64,000 nt of DNA, taken from the NCBI GenBank assembly GCA_947259415.1, contig CAMYMI010000003.1, positions 114,461-178,460 on the forward strand. Direction: 5' to 3'. The notes under the pieces were generated by a model, which was not told where the DNA came from, did not search any database, and was given only the letters and a program-made list of their open reading frames with translations. Shown here piece after piece: positions 33,752 through 48,555 of this stretch. The position numbers and the translations under genes were made by a program. The DNA is from an uncultured Ectothiorhodospiraceae bacterium (lineage in GTDB: Bacteria > Pseudomonadota > Gammaproteobacteria > UBA9214). Positions within the stretch are counted from its first letter, which is position 1. Each line of letters opens with the position of its first letter.

Positions 33752-35086
33752 TCAGACCGCTGCGGCCACCGCCGTTGCCAGGTGGCCGGCTTCCTCCCTG
33801 ACGGTCGCCTCGTCCTCGCCTTCCACCATCACGCGCACCACCGGCTCGGTGCCTGAGGGACGTAGCAACACCCGGCCCCGGCCGGCAAGGCGTTGTTCGG
33901 CCGATTTCACAGCCTCCTGCACACTCGGCGCGGCATCCAGATCGATCGCCCCGCGCACCGGCACATTGATCATGTGCTGCGGGTACTTCTTCATCCCCGA
34001 TTTCAGTTCGGCCAGCGGCTTACCGGTCTGCACCATGGCCGTCAGCACCTGCAACGCGGAGACGATGCCGTCACCCGTGGTCGTGCGATCGAGGCAGATG
34101 ATGTGCCCGGACGATTCACCGCCGAGCTGGGCACTGCTCTGGCGCAGCATCTCCAGCACATAACGGTCGCCGACCCGGGCCCGTTGAAACGCGATGTTGT
34201 GTGCCTGCAGCGCATGTTCGAGGCCCAGGTTGCTCATCAGGGTCCCGACGACTGCGCCATTCAGCACACCCTGCTGCTGGCGCGACAGTGCGATAATGAA
34301 CAGCAGCTCGTCGCCGTCGACCAGCACCCCCTGGTGGTCCACCATGAGTACGCGATCACCATCGCCATCAAGTGCAATACCAACATCCGCATGATGCTCC
34401 AGCACCATCTTCTGCAGGTGTTCTGGCTCGGTGGATCCGCAATCCCGGTTGATATTGAGACCATCAGGCTCGGCCGCGATGCTGATCACCTCGGCACCCA
34501 GCTCATCGAATACGCTGGGTGCCACGTGATAGGTGGCACCGTTGGCACAGTCAACCACCAGCTTCAGGCCCTGGAGGGTCATGCTCAACGGGATGGTGCT
34601 CTTGCAGAACTCGATATAGCGCCCGGCCGCATCATCGACGCGTTCGGCCTTGCCGAGTTGCGCGGAGTCCACCGTGACCATGGGTTTCTCGATTTCGGCC
34701 TCTATGGCCAGTTCCACCTCGTCTGCCAGCTTGGTGCCCTCTCCCGAGAAGAACTTGATACCGTTGTCCGTGAAGTTGTTGTGCGAGGCGCTGATCACGA
34801 TCCCGGCGCTGGCATGCAGGGTCCGGGTAAGGTAGGCAATGGCCGGGGTCGGCATCGGGCCGAGCAAACGGATGTCGATACCGGCGGAGATCAGGCCCGC
34901 CTCCAGGGCAGACTCGAACAGGTAACCGGAGATGCGCGTGTCCTTGCCGATAATGACCAGCTTCCCGCCCGCGGACCCCAGCACGCTGCCGGCCGCCCAG
35001 CCCAGCTTGAGCATGAATTCCGCCGTAATGGGATACTCTCCCACCCGGCCACGGATGCCGTCGGTACCGAAATATTTTTTGGACAC
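33752..35086 (-). CDS. glmM: Phosphoglucosamine mutase
   Basis: The 444 residues have the phosphoserine loop [17 protein letters not shown] (S101), the metal-binding [11 protein letters not shown], and the C-terminal phosphate-binding [14 protein letters not shown]. It makes glucosamine-1-phosphate for peptidoglycan and LPS precursors. It lies downstream of folP as usual, but 488 bases of repeats separate the two. Confidence 0.96.
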   Translation of the reverse strand: MSKKYFGTDGIRGRVGEYPITAEFMLKLGWAAGSVLGSAGGKLVIIGKDTRISGYLFESALEAGLISAGIDIRLLGPMPTPAIAYLTRTLHASAGIVISASHNNFTDNGIKFFSGEGTKLADEVELAIEAEIEKPMVTVDSAQLGKAERVDDAAGRYIEFCKSTIPLSMTLQGLKLVVDCANGATYHVAPSVFDELGAEVISIAAEPDGLNINRDCGSTEPEHLQKMVLEHHADVGIALDGDGDRVLMVDHQGVLVDGDELLFIIALSRQQQGVLNGAVVGTLMSNLGLEHALQAHNIAFQRARVGDRYVLEMLRQSSAQLGGESSGHIICLDRTTTGDGIVSALQVLTAMVQTGKPLAELKSGMKKYPQHMINVPVRGAIDLDAAPSVQEAVKSAEQRLAGRGRVLLRPSGTEPVVRVMVEGEDEATVREEAGHLATAVAAAV

Positions 35087-35117
35087 GTCTGTTTCCTGTT
35101 TGCTCGATTAAAAAGAT

Positions 35118-35568
35118 ATTCACCGCAAAGGCGCAAAGAGCGCAAAGTAAAAAACCGGAACAACAATCACCATCATATTTGGTTTGTCGCTGCCCCGTTT
35201 ACTCCCTCTCCCACTGGGAGAGGGTTAGGCAGAGGGGATAGAAAAGAATATCTACTTGATATTATATTCCCTCATCCCGGCCTTCTACCCCTCAAGGGGG
35301 TACTGAAAAGAGTCCCGTGGGGAGAAGGGACATTCTGTTTATTTCGGCCAGTGGTTCATCATGAGCTGCGTCGCCTGAAGCGCCTACTGTTGCTACATCA
35401 GCATAATAATCAGCATTGTATATATGCTGTAACTGATTCTTAATACAACTCAACGGAACAGCAGTGTATTGAGTTAGCAACTCTATCGATAGAGAAACAT
35501 CTATCGTTTACTGATTTGTTATTTAACGATGTGTAATTTTTCTCAGCGTCCTTGGCGTCTTTGCGGTT
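35118..35568. repeat. Repeat-filled gap between folP and glmM
   Basis: ACCGC-family segments stand at both ends in inverted orientation (35118-35150 and 35537-35568). Inside are a hairpin (CCCTCTCCC-ACT-GGGAGAGGG, about 35203-35224) with a nearby CCCTCATCCCGG segment, and a 14-base palindrome CTCTATCGATAGAG at 35481-35494. I see no gene in the 488-base stretch. Confidence 0.65.
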
Positions 35569-35574
35569 GATATT

Positions 35575-36423
35575 CTAGCCAATATCCCGCACCGCCTGGC
35601 ACATCCGGATCGCCTCGCGGGTCTCGCGCACGTCGTGACAGCGCACGATCGCGGCACCCTGCCAGACGGCCACTACCGCCAGCGTGATGCTGGGAACCAG
35701 GCGCTGGTCGATCGGCAGGTCCAGCAGCTTGCCAATCAATGACTTGCGTGACAAACCCACCATTACCGGTAACCCCCTGGCCACCAGCCGGTCGAGGTGC
35801 CGCAGCAGTTGCAGATTGTGCTCCACAGTCTTGCCGAAGCCGAAACCGGGGTCCAGCAGAATCCGCGCGCGCGTGATGCCCGCGCCCAGGCAGGCATCAA
35901 CACGCGCTTTCAGGAAGTCGATAACCTCGCCGACCACATCCCGGTAAGCCGGTGCATCCTGCATGGTCTCAGGGCTGCCCTGCATGTGCATCAGGCAGAC
36001 CGGTACGTTCAGGGCGGCGGCGACCTCCAGGGCGCCCTCGTCCTGCAGTGCATTGACATCGTTGATAAGGCCGGCACCGGCTGTCACGGCTGCATGCATG
36101 ACCTCCGGTTTGCGGGTATCAATCGAGATCGGCACCGTGAGTGATGAGCGCAGGGTCTCGATCACGGGTATGACCCGGCGCAGTTCCTCTTCCAGCGTGA
36201 CCGTGGCAGCCCCGGGCCGGGTCGACTCACCGCCGATATCGATGATGTCGGCCCCGTCTTCGACCATCTGCTGTGCACGCTCGACGGCCAGCTCGGGCGA
36301 AAAAAAATCACCCCCGTCCGAGAAGGAATCGGGGGTGATATTCAGCACGCCCATGATGCGGGGTTGTGCCAGGTCCAGTGGTTTGCCGCCACAGTCGAGA
36401 ACGGTCTGCGATCCTGCTGGCAT
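35575..36423 (-). CDS. folP: Dihydropteroate synthase
   Basis: The 282 residues carry both Pfam signatures: GVLNITPDSFSDGG (pterin and pyrophosphate loop) and IDIGGESTRPGA. It joins pterin to p-aminobenzoate in folate synthesis and is the sulfonamide target. The ATG at 36423 is chosen over a GTG six bases earlier; neither has a strong ribosome site. Located 34 bases after ftsH. Confidence 0.95.
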   Translation of the reverse strand: MPAGSQTVLDCGGKPLDLAQPRIMGVLNITPDSFSDGGDFFSPELAVERAQQMVEDGADIIDIGGESTRPGAATVTLEEELRRVIPVIETLRSSLTVPISIDTRKPEVMHAAVTAGAGLINDVNALQDEGALEVAAALNVPVCLMHMQGSPETMQDAPAYRDVVGEVIDFLKARVDACLGAGITRARILLDPGFGFGKTVEHNLQLLRHLDRLVARGLPVMVGLSRKSLIGKLLDLPIDQRLVPSITLAVVAVWQGAAIVRCHDVRETREAIRMCQAVRDIG

Positions 36424-36456
36424 CGCCACGACAGAAGGAGGGGTGGCTATGCGGAC

Positions 36457-38288
36457 CTAGTGTTGCCCTGCGGGTCCACCAATCTTGCCCTCCTTGGTAT
36501 CGTCCTCGTCCTGTGAACCGGTCGAGCTTCCGTTAGGCGCCGTGGGCTCGGTGTCGTCCCAGTTCTGCGGCGGCCGCGGTGGCTTGCCGGACATGATATC
36601 GTCGATCTGGTCGCTGTCGATGGTTTCGTATTTCATCAGCGCCTCGGCCATGGTGTGAAGCTTGTCGATGTTGGTCTTCAGTATTTCCTCGGCGCGGGCA
36701 TAGGAGCGATCGATGATGGAACGGATCTCCTGATCGATATCGTGCGCGGTCTCGTCCGACACATGCTTGTGCTGGGCGACCGAGTGCCCCAGGAAGACCT
36801 CTTCCTGTTCGTCGCTATAGGTCAGTGGGCCGAGCTTATCGGACAGGCCCCACTTGGTCACCATGCTACGTGCCAGCTCCGTGGTGCGCTGGATGTCGTT
36901 GGATGCACCGGTGGTCACCTTCTCCGGACCGAAAACCAGTTCCTCGGCGATACGGCCGCCGAAGAGGCTGCAGATCTGGCTGTTCAGGTGTTCCTTGCTC
37001 AGGCTGTAACGGTCGCTTTCCGGCAGGAACATGGTGACACCGAGCGCGCGTCCGCGCGGAATGATGGAAACCTTGTAGACCGGATCATGCGAGGGCATCA
37101 TCCGGCCGACGATGGCATGCCCCGCCTCGTGATAGGCGGTGAGTTTCTTTTCCTCCTCGCTCATCACCATGGACTTGCGCTCGGTACCCATCATGATCTT
37201 GTCCTTGGCCTTTTCCAGGTCCTCCATGTCCACCAGGCGCTTGTTGGCACGCGCGGCGAACAGCGCCGCCTCGTTCACCAGGTTGGGATCTGTTCACGGC
37301 CACGCACGTCCGGCAATGGCACCACCACCTGGCGGTCGAAGCGGCCGGGACGCAGCAGTGCAGGATCCAGCACATCGGGCCGGTTGGTTGCCGCGATCAC
37401 AATCACACCTTCGTTGCCCTCGAAACCGTCCATCTCGACCAGCAGCTGATTAAGGGTCTGCTCACGTTCGTCGTGGCCACCCCCGAGACCGGCGCCGCGG
37501 TGACGGCCCACCGCATCGATCTCGTCGATGAAGATAATGCAGGGTGCGTGTTTCTTGGCCTGTTCAAACATATCGCGAACCCGTGAGGCGCCGACACCGA
37601 CAAACATCTCGACAAAATCCGAGCCTGAAATGGTGAAGAACGGTACCTTGGCCTCGCCCGCGATGGCCCGGGCCAGCAGGGTCTTGCCGGTACCCGGTGA
37701 ACCGACCATGAGCACACCGCGCGGAATCTTGCCGCCCAGGCGCTGGAACTTGCCCGGGTCACGCAGGAACTCGACCAGTTCCCCGACCTCATCCTTGGCT
37801 TCCTCCACGCCGGCCACGTCGGAGAAATTAACCTTGACCTGGTCCTCACCCAGCATGCGCGCGCGGCTCTTGCCGAAGGACATCGCACCACGCCCGCCGG
37901 CGCCGCCCTGCATCTGGCGCATGAAAAAGATCCACACACCGATCAGCAACAGCATCGGGAACCAGGAGATGAAGATCTGCATCAGCAGGGACTGCTGGTT
38001 GGGTGTCTTTACGTTGACCTCGACATTATTGTTGAGCAGGTCATCGACCATCTTCGGGTCCTCGGGCGGGGTCTGTACCGTGAAGCGGGTGCCGTCAGCA
38101 CGGGTGCCTTCCACCGTATGGTCCTCGATGTCTACACGCTGCACCTGGCCCTGCTGGACCTCGGTGATGAAATCGGAATAGGTTATCGTCTGGGTATTGG
38201 AGGTCGTCGGGCCGAAGTTATTGAATACCGACATCAGCACAATGGCGATAACCACCCAGAGAATCAGATTTTTTGCCAGATCGTTCAA
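36457..38288 (-). pseudogene. ftsH: ATP-dependent zinc metalloprotease FtsH, internally deleted
   Basis: The N-terminal half has two membrane helices, Walker A GSPGTGKT, Walker B IIFIDEID and the second region of homology up to DVRGREQI. The frame then breaks near 37285. The C-terminal half resumes at [16 protein letters not shown] in another frame, with the zinc site [11 protein letters not shown] and a normal C-terminus. About 94 bases coding for the LKVHM...FSGADLA stretch are missing. Both halves are otherwise intact. FtsH degrades LpxC, SecY and heat-shock sigma factor and is essential in E. coli, so a missing piece in the assembly is more likely than a true null. Confidence 0.87.
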
Positions 38289-38368
38289 ACGGGATTCCTC
38301 TTTAGCCAGCAGGTCAGAGCCTGAATTACCACAGTCTTTCGACGGGTTATTGACACATCTTTACAACA

Positions 38369-39001
38369 TTATGACACATCCGCAACCCGGTAGTGCCGTG
38401 CAATCACGTATACCTCGCGGCTACGGGGACGGGAGGCGCGGGGCTTGCGGATCTTCACCTGGCGATACTGCGAACGTAGCCGCTTGATCAGGGTGTCAAA
38501 GCCCTCGCCCTGAAAGGCCTTGAACAACAGGTCACCGCCCTCGCGCAGAACCCGGGCCGCGAAATCCACCGCCAGCTCAGCCAGGTACATGCTGCGCGGC
38601 TGGTCCACCGCCTCCATGCCACTGATATTGGGGGCCATATCGGACATTACAAGGTCTACCCGGGACTCCCCCAGCGTTTCCATAAGTAAATCAAGCACTT
38701 CATCCTCCATGAAGTCTCCCTGCAGGAATTCCACCCCATCCAGGGGATCCATAGGCAGCAGGTCCAGAGCGATGATGCGGCCTTTGCCCTTAAGCAGCTG
38801 CGCGGCGTACTGCGACCAGCCACCCGGCGCCGCACCCAGGTCGATCACAGTGATCCCGGGGCGCAGAATACGATCCTTCTGCTGGAGTTCCTCGAGCTTG
38901 TAGACAGCGCGCGAGCGGTAGCCCTCGCGTTGTGCGCGTTTCACGTACTCATCGTCAAAATGCGACTTGAGCCAGCGATGACTGCTTTTGCTTCTTGCCA
39001 T
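38369..39001 (-). CDS. rlmE: 23S rRNA 2'-O-ribose methyltransferase RlmE (FtsJ)
   Basis: The 210 residues have the SAM site [11 protein letters not shown] and the K-D-K-E catalytic set within [23 protein letters not shown] and SREVY. It methylates U2552 in the A loop of 23S rRNA. It is next to ftsH as in E. coli, with heat-shock control there. Confidence 0.95.
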   Translation of the reverse strand: MARSKSSHRWLKSHFDDEYVKRAQREGYRSRAVYKLEELQQKDRILRPGITVIDLGAAPGGWSQYAAQLLKGKGRIIALDLLPMDPLDGVEFLQGDFMEDEVLDLLMETLGESRVDLVMSDMAPNISGMEAVDQPRSMYLAELAVDFAARVLREGGDLLFKAFQGEGFDTLIKRLRSQYRQVKIRKPRASRPRSREVYVIARHYRVADVS

Positions 39002-39051
39002 GGTTCAGGGAATCCTGTGATTGTTGGTCAGGTGGCTTCCAGGCTCAATTC

Positions 39052-39380
39052 ATATTCACCGCGGAGGCGCCGAGAACGCAGAGGAAAAACATTATAAATA
39101 CCAATTAACCGCAAAGGCGCAAGGAACGCAAAGAATACTGAATGTAACAACCCCGATCCGCGGCATAAAAACTCGCGGTCATTCGTCATGGCTGGTTAAA
39201 AATCAGCCGTTATGTTGGGCACGCTATGCTTTGCTCAAGCTACCGACCCGGTTATATCTCAAATGGTTGAGTGTTGTTAACAATCATTGTGTTTGTTGGC
39301 TTTTCTTTCTCTGCGCCCTTTGCGTCTCTGCGGAAAGTATTTTTTGTTGCCTTCTTGTGCCTTTGCGCCTTTGCGGTTAT
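39052..39380. repeat. Cluster of ACCGC-family repeats between rlmE and yhbY
   Basis: Two segments on the left (ATTCACCGCGGAGGCG at 39052 and TTAACCGCAAAGGCGC at about 39107) and two inverted segments on the right (TTTGCGTCTCTGCGG at about 39318 and TTTGCGCCTTTGCGGTT at about 39363). They can pair as nested stems over about 330 bases. The 513-base gap holds no convincing gene; open frames in it are repeat translations. Confidence 0.75.
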
Positions 39381-39514
39381 GGGCAGGGGTTGTCAATGCG
39401 GTACCCGACCCGCTGTACCCTGATTTTTCCCGGTTAAGAAATTTTTCCGTATTCTTCCGTGGATTCCGTGGCTATTATGGTTTCCCCTGTACCAATGCAA
39501 CCGTGATAAAGCTC

Positions 39515-39847
39515 ATGCCATTATCGGAAAAACACAAACGCGAATTGCGCCAGCGCGGCCATGGACTCAAACCGGTTGTCAGTATCGGCAATGCCGGACT
39601 GAGTTCCGCGGTCATCCGCGAAATCGACCTGTCACTGGCCCACCACGAGTTGATGAAGGTGCGTATCGGCAGCGCGGACCGGAAGTCGAAACGGCTAGTC
39701 ATCGACTCGGTTTGCAATGCCTGCGGCGCCGAACTGGTACAGGCCATCGGTCACATCGCGCTGCTCTACCGGCAAAAGCAAGACCAGCCATCCGGAAAGG
39801 CCGGGAAGGCGCATCGCCCGGCCAGGGACCGGCGTGTCGCGCGCTGA
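39515..39847 (+). CDS. yhbY: YhbY-type CRM-domain RNA-binding protein
   Basis: The 110 residues carry one CRM domain: LSEKHKRELRQRGHGLKP, the GxxG-type loop in SIGNAGLS, and IDLSLAHHELMKVRI. YhbY binds pre-50S ribosomes. It is divergent from rlmE, as in E. coli. The start at 39515 is chosen because the longer open frame reads through the repeat cluster. The basic tail (about 95-110) extends beyond the domain. Confidence 0.9.
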   Translation: MPLSEKHKRELRQRGHGLKPVVSIGNAGLSSAVIREIDLSLAHHELMKVRIGSADRKSKRLVIDSVCNACGAELVQAIGHIALLYRQKQDQPSGKAGKAHRPARDRRVAR

Positions 39848-40285
39848 TCAGTCGTGCCGGTCGGCTGCGACCAGCACCAGCCCCAGGACGCAGTTGCTCA
39901 CGAACAGGACGGCCGCCAGACCGTGCAGCTGACCAAAGCGCGGCGTATCGACCAGCCCGGCGCTCCGCAGTTGCGTGATCATCGGGGCCAGTACGAATTC
40001 ACCCAGGATCACCAGCACCAGCATCATCATGATGACCCACAGCGACCAGCGCGCCGCCTGGTGTTTGCGCCGCAGCCAGGCAAACGCCAGTAGCAGTGTC
40101 CCGCAGGCCAGGCCAATATAACTCATGATGGAAAACAGGTTACCCGCCAGTGTGCCAGCCAGGGCACGGCTTTCGAGGCCGGCAAACAACAACGGCGCGA
40201 CAATGAAGCCACTGACCCACAGACCGCCGACCCACAGGGTCAGCAGGGCACGCTCGAAGGCAGCAATGATGGATAGCATGTTCAT
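39848..40285 (-). CDS. DUF4149 membrane protein
   Basis: About 145 residues with four hydrophobic helices; the pattern LLTLWVGGLWVSGFIVAPLLF at the start and RFGQLHGLAAVLF near the end fits the DUF4149 family. Function is unknown; it is often found near greA and yhbY in gammaproteobacteria. Two start codons lie six bases apart (40285 and 40279). The stop abuts that of yhbY. Confidence 0.75.
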   Translation of the reverse strand: MNMLSIIAAFERALLTLWVGGLWVSGFIVAPLLFAGLESRALAGTLAGNLFSIMSYIGLACGTLLLAFAWLRRKHQAARWSLWVIMMMLVLVILGEFVLAPMITQLRSAGLVDTPRFGQLHGLAAVLFVSNCVLGLVLVAADRHD

Positions 40286-40342
40286 ACCGGCAGCCGGCGA
40301 CACGCTTTGCAAGCAGCGCGCGCACCATATAGCGCTATGCCG

Positions 40343-40815
40343 TTAGATATAACGGACCTCGACGATTTCCAGGCAACGCTCACCGCCCGGTACCTGAACC
40401 ACGACCTCGTCACCCTCCATCTTGGCAATCAGGGCCCGGGCAAGCGGTGAATTGACCGAGATCATGCCGTGTTTGATGTCGGCCTCGTCCTCACCCACGA
40501 TCTGGTAGGTGATCGATTCTTCGTTGTCCACGTCGATCAGTTTAACGGTACTGCCGAATACCACCTTGCCTCCGGCGTCCATCGAACTGACATCGACGAT
40601 GTGGGCATGGCCCAGCTTGCCCTCGATCTCCTTGATACGGCCCTCGGTAAAACTCTGCTGCTCACGGGCCGCATGGTATTCGGCATTCTCCTTGAGATCA
40701 CCGTGTGCACGTGCCTCGGCGATGGCCTTGACGATGCGTGGCCGCTCCACGGTCTTCAAATTTACCAGTTCCTCGCGTAGTTTCCCGGCGCCTCTCGCGG
40801 TATTGGGGATTTTCT

Positions 40816-40819
<4 letters not shown>
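40343..40819 (-). CDS. greA: Transcription elongation factor GreA
   Basis: This 158-residue protein has an N-terminal coiled coil with the tip acids in [11 protein letters not shown] and a C-terminal FKBP-like domain ([11 protein letters not shown]). It rescues backtracked RNA polymerase by stimulating transcript cleavage. It acts in the same secondary channel as DksA. It overlaps carB by four bases (ATGA). Confidence 0.96.
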
Positions 40820-44037
<3,218 letters not shown>

Positions 44038-44106
44038 TTTAGAAGTTAAGGCACACCCTGTGCAGCATGAGTTATTTACCTGGATTACCGGTGTGCACAA
44101 CGCGCC

Positions 44107-45240
44107 CTATCGGTTCTCCATTAGTTCAATAAAACGATCGAACAGCGGCGCCACATCGTGCGGGCCGGGGCTCGCTTCCGGGTGTCCCTGGAAACTGAAC
44201 GCCGGGCAGTCGGTCCGTTCCACGCCCTGCAGCGAGTTATCGAACAGCGAGCGGTGCGTGGCTGCGAGGTTCGCCGGCAGGCTGTCCTCTTCTACGGCAA
44301 AACCATGATTCTGGCTGGTGATCATGACCTGTCCGGTGGCGAGATCCTGTACCGGGTGGTTGGCCCCGTGGTGGCCGAACTTCATCTTGACGGTGCGCGC
44401 CCCACTGGCCAGCGACAACAGCTGGTGGCCAAGGCAGATACCGAACACCGGGATACCCGTAGTCAGCAGTTGCCTGATCGCGGTGATGGCGTAATCGCAG
44501 GGCTCCGGATCACCGGGCCCGTTTGACAGGAACACCCCGTCCGGCTGCAGCGCCAGTACCTCATCGGCCGGGGTTTGTGCCGGCACCACGCTGATCCGGC
44601 AGCCGCGGTCGGCCAGCATGCGCAGGATGTTGCGTTTGACACCGAAGTCATAGGCCACCACATGCCGGGACAGGCGATCGGTCGCGCTATCCTCCGGAAG
44701 GCCGTCACCCAGCGACCAGGTGCCCTGGCGCCACTCATAGCCTTCCCGGGTGCAGACCTCCCTGGCAAGGTCCATGCCCTGCAAACCTGGGAAGCCCCGC
44801 GCGGCCTCCAGCGCCGCGGCATCGTCGATGGCATCACCGGCCACCAGGCAGCCGTTCTGGGCACCCTGCTCGCGCAGGATGCGGGTGAGGCACCGGGTGT
44901 CGATGTCGGCGATACCGATGACATTGCGCTGGAGCAGGTAGTCCTCCAGCGAAGCGTTGCTGCGCCAGTTGCTGGCACGGGCTGGCAGGTCGCGTATCAC
45001 CAGACCGGAACAGTTGATCTCACCGGCCTCTTCGTCTTCCGGGTTGGTGCCGACGTTGCCGATGTGCGGATAGGTCAGGGTAACGATCTGACGGGCATAC
45101 GAGGGGTCGGTGAGGATTTCCTGATAGCCCGTCATGGCGGTATTGAATACCACCTCGCCGCTGATCTGGCCTTCACTACCAATAGAAACACCCCGGAACA
45201 GACTTCCGTCTTGCAAAGCCAACAGGGCCGGTTTCCTCAA
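44107..45240 (-). CDS. carA: Carbamoyl-phosphate synthase, small subunit
   Basis: This 377-residue glutaminase subunit has the nucleophile cysteine in [13 protein letters not shown] and a histidine/glutamate pair in [10 protein letters not shown]. It releases ammonia and channels it to CarB. It precedes carB by 70 bases. Confidence 0.97.
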   Translation of the reverse strand: MRKPALLALQDGSLFRGVSIGSEGQISGEVVFNTAMTGYQEILTDPSYARQIVTLTYPHIGNVGTNPEDEEAGEINCSGLVIRDLPARASNWRSNASLEDYLLQRNVIGIADIDTRCLTRILREQGAQNGCLVAGDAIDDAAALEAARGFPGLQGMDLAREVCTREGYEWRQGTWSLGDGLPEDSATDRLSRHVVAYDFGVKRNILRMLADRGCRISVVPAQTPADEVLALQPDGVFLSNGPGDPEPCDYAITAIRQLLTTGIPVFGICLGHQLLSLASGARTVKMKFGHHGANHPVQDLATGQVMITSQNHGFAVEEDSLPANLAATHRSLFDNSLQGVERTDCPAFSFQGHPEASPGPHDVAPLFDRFIELMENR

Positions 45241-45351
45241 GAAGACCTCCGCGTCTGGACGTAGAAAACGGGAGGTGAACTGCCCGAAATCTGGCGGGAA
45301 TTGTAATTGATTAGAGGTCTGGCTGTCTATGTAGCTGGCAGGAAAGCGTGT

Positions 45352-45537
45352 GATTCACCGCACGACTCCAGGGATGCAAGGACAGGGATCTTTCAGGGTG
45401 AGGCTATCTCATACTGGTCGACAGTAATAATCCGATTGTTAATCCTGATGTTTTCTTTGCGTCCTTAGCGCCATCACGGTGATTGTATGAATTTTATGAT
45501 GTTATCTCCGCACCCTCGGCGTCTCCGCGGTGATATT
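45352..45537. repeat. ACCGC-family repeats between dapB and carA
   Basis: ATTCACCGCACGACTCCAGG at 45352 is followed by two inverted segments, TTTGCGTCCTTAGCG (about 45455) and CGGCGTCTCCGCGG (about 45515). The first matches the second half-copy at 1078. The 322-base gap has no gene that I can support. Confidence 0.7.
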
Positions 45538-45562
45538 TCTCTCCCGCCACCTTGCCATTCGA

Positions 45563-46411
<849 letters not shown>

Positions 46412-46499
46412 CTATCGACTCAAGTCAATATGAATGACGGGGCGGGGTGTAGCACGCTGAGTTCTGTTGTCAGTTTCGCACGACGACGAGGTAATTTGA

Positions 46500-46740
46500 C
46501 TTACGCGGGCTCCCGCGCCCGCACGGCATGCATGTCAGGTTTCGCCTGCGGCGAGGTACTTTTCTTTGCCCCGCCAAAGAAAAGTACCCAAAAGAAACGC
46601 GGACCCGGAGGCTTGCCCGCTGATGCGGGTTCCCTGCGCTTCTCGTGAAAACCGGCGCTCGCCGAACTCGCGATCTCGCTGGCGCTCGATACGCTCAAAC
46701 AGGCGGCTCGCTTGATCCGGTTTTAACTGCGATGCTCGGC
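46500..46740 (-). repeat. GCCGAGC repeat element, inverted copy 2
   Basis: Read on the minus strand this begins GCCGAGCATCGCAG and ends GTGCGGGCGCGGGAGCCCGC, like copy 1. It is more diverged in the middle but keeps CGCCTGTTTGAG, GAGAAGCGCAGG and the CTTTTCTTTG/CAAAGAAAAG inverted repeat. With copy 3 it forms an inverted pair around about 115 bases. The 707-base dapB-dnaJ gap contains only this structure. Confidence 0.75.
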
Positions 46741-46857
46741 AGCGCCTACGGTAATGGGGTGGCCACCCACTGACTGACCCGTCGCCCTCACCGGTTACCG
46801 CAGTCATTCCAGGATCAGGGCGAGCGTCCGCACCGCAGGATAGGGCCCGTCGGCGCA

Positions 46858-47008
46858 GCCGAGCATCGCAGCAGCAATCGGGGAAAGCGAGTCGCCTGTT
46901 TGAGTAATCGCGTTGTTTGCGATTGCGAGTTCGACGAGCGCCGATTGATGCGAGAAGCGCAGGATAATCGCGCAGCGATCAAGCGCCGTGCGGGCGCGGG
47001 AGCCCGTA
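46858..47008 (+). repeat. GCCGAGC repeat element, copy 3
   Basis: This direct copy of 1268-1475 shares AATCGGGGAAAGCGAGTC, TTTGAGTAATCGCG, GCGAGAAGCGCAGGATAATC and the GCGCGGGAGCCCG end. It lacks the internal CTTTTCTTTG hairpin. High similarity over about 150 bases suggests recent copying within the genome. Confidence 0.8.
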
Positions 47009-47082
47009 TAAATAAAGTACCTTGCTCACCAGGGCGAAACCTGCCCCCCCGAGTAGCGCGGGCGCAGAAGCCCGCCCCAGGA

Positions 47083-48225
47083 CTACCCTCCCAGTCCGTC
47101 GAAGAACTTCTTCACGCCATCCACCCAGGAACTGGCCTGCGGGCTGTGGTGACTGCCACCGCCTTCCACCTCACTGGCAAACTCCTGCAGGAGTTCTTTT
47201 TGCTTGCGATTGAGTTTGACCGGCGTCTCGACCTTCACCCGGCAAACCAGGTCACCCACCGGACCACCGCGCACCGGCTTGACACCCTTGGCCCGCATGC
47301 GAAACATCTTGCCGGTCTGGGTCTCCGGCGGGATCTTGAGGTTCACGCGGCCGCTGAGGGTTGGAACTTCGAGTTCGCCACCGAGCGCCGCTGTCACGAA
47401 ACTGATCGGCACCTCGCAGTAGAGGGTGTTCTCTTCGCGCGTGAAGATGGGATGCGGCTTGACCTGGATCTGTACATAGAGGTCACCTGGCGGTCCGCCG
47501 CTCTCCCCGGCCTCGCCTTCACTGGCCAGACGGATGCGATCGCCGGTGTCAACACCGGCCGGCACCTTGACCGACAGGGTCTTGCGTTCCTGCAACCGGC
47601 CCTTCCCGTGACACTTCTGACAGGGATCGGAAATGATGGTCCCGCTGCCGTGACAGCGCGGGCAGGTCTGCTGCAGGGAGAAGAAACCCTGCTGCATGCG
47701 CACCTGGCCATGGCCGCCGCAGGTGCTACAGGGCGTCGGGGTACTGCCCTTTTTGGCACCGCTGCCGTTGCAGGCATCACAGGTAACCTGGGTAGGTACG
47801 CGGATCTTTACCTCGGTTCCGGCAACGGCATCTTCCAGGGACAGCTCCAGGTTATAACGCAGGTCGGAACCGCGGTAGACGCGCTGACCACCCGCTGCAC
47901 GCCCGCCGCCAAAGATATCGCCGAAGACATCACCGAAAATGTCACTGAAGCTGGCACCGGCACCGGCACCGGCCGGGCCATAGCCACCACCCATGGAGGG
48001 GTCCACACCGGCATGACCGAACTGGTCGTAGGCCGCACGCTTCTGCGAGTCGCTGAGGATCTCGTAGGCCTCCTTGCACTCCTTGAAGTTGTGCTCGGCT
48101 TCCTCATCGTCCGGATTCCGGTCAGGGTGATACTTCTGCGCCGCGCGGCGATAGGCCTTCTTCAGCTCCGCCTCACTGGCGTTTTTTGATACACCCAGTA
48201 CTTCGTAGTAATCGCGTTTTGCCAT
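47083..48225 (-). CDS. dnaJ: Chaperone DnaJ
   Basis: This 380-residue protein has a J domain with HPD in [10 protein letters not shown], a Gly/Phe-rich segment (about 75-115), four zinc-finger repeats ([32 protein letters not shown]) and C-terminal substrate domains. It stimulates DnaK ATPase. It lies 330 bases after dnaK, separated by a repeat. Confidence 0.97.
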   Translation of the reverse strand: MAKRDYYEVLGVSKNASEAELKKAYRRAAQKYHPDRNPDDEEAEHNFKECKEAYEILSDSQKRAAYDQFGHAGVDPSMGGGYGPAGAGAGASFSDIFGDVFGDIFGGGRAAGGQRVYRGSDLRYNLELSLEDAVAGTEVKIRVPTQVTCDACNGSGAKKGSTPTPCSTCGGHGQVRMQQGFFSLQQTCPRCHGSGTIISDPCQKCHGKGRLQERKTLSVKVPAGVDTGDRIRLASEGEAGESGGPPGDLYVQIQVKPHPIFTREENTLYCEVPISFVTAALGGELEVPTLSGRVNLKIPPETQTGKMFRMRAKGVKPVRGGPVGDLVCRVKVETPVKLNRKQKELLQEFASEVEGGGSHHSPQASSWVDGVKKFFDGLGG

Positions 48226-48249
48226 AATTATTTATTGATGGACTCAGCC

Positions 48250-48480
48250 TTGTTTATTCGCCGCAGAGAAGATCAGTTTCATCCCGAATGCAGGGAAATG
48301 AGGCCTGGATGATGCACTGGATAATCCAGGGATTTGGTAAATATATTGCCGCTTGGTCTTGGGTTACTGTAGTTGATTTCCTCTGCGTTCTCCGCGTCTC
48401 TCGGCAAATGCTCCTTGCATTGCTCTACCTCCTCCATCCCTGGAGTCGTGCGCTGAATTAAAAAATCTACCAAACTGATT
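48250..48480. repeat. ACCGC-family repeat between dnaK and dnaJ
   Basis: The inverted right arm CTCTGCGTTCTCCGCG plus TCTCGGCAAATGCTCC and then TTGCATTGCTCTACCTCC and CATCCCTGGAGTCGTGCG is the reverse complement of the element at 1078-1160. A short partner (TTCGCCGCAGAGAAG) is at about 48258. No gene is seen in this 330-base gap. Confidence 0.7.
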
Positions 48481-48555
48481 TCCTGTAAATCAAAGATCCG
48501 GGGACGGCAAAGCCGGCCCCGGACCCGTAACATCAGTATAGATAACGCGTTTGCG

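Noticed and set aside
33893..35443. 516-residue plus-strand frame over glmM
   Set aside because: Antisense to an intact glmM and continues into repeats.
39021..39437. 138-residue open frame between rlmE and yhbY
   Set aside because: It runs through several copies of the ACCGC repeat (LCALCVSAE-type translation), with no protein-like pattern.
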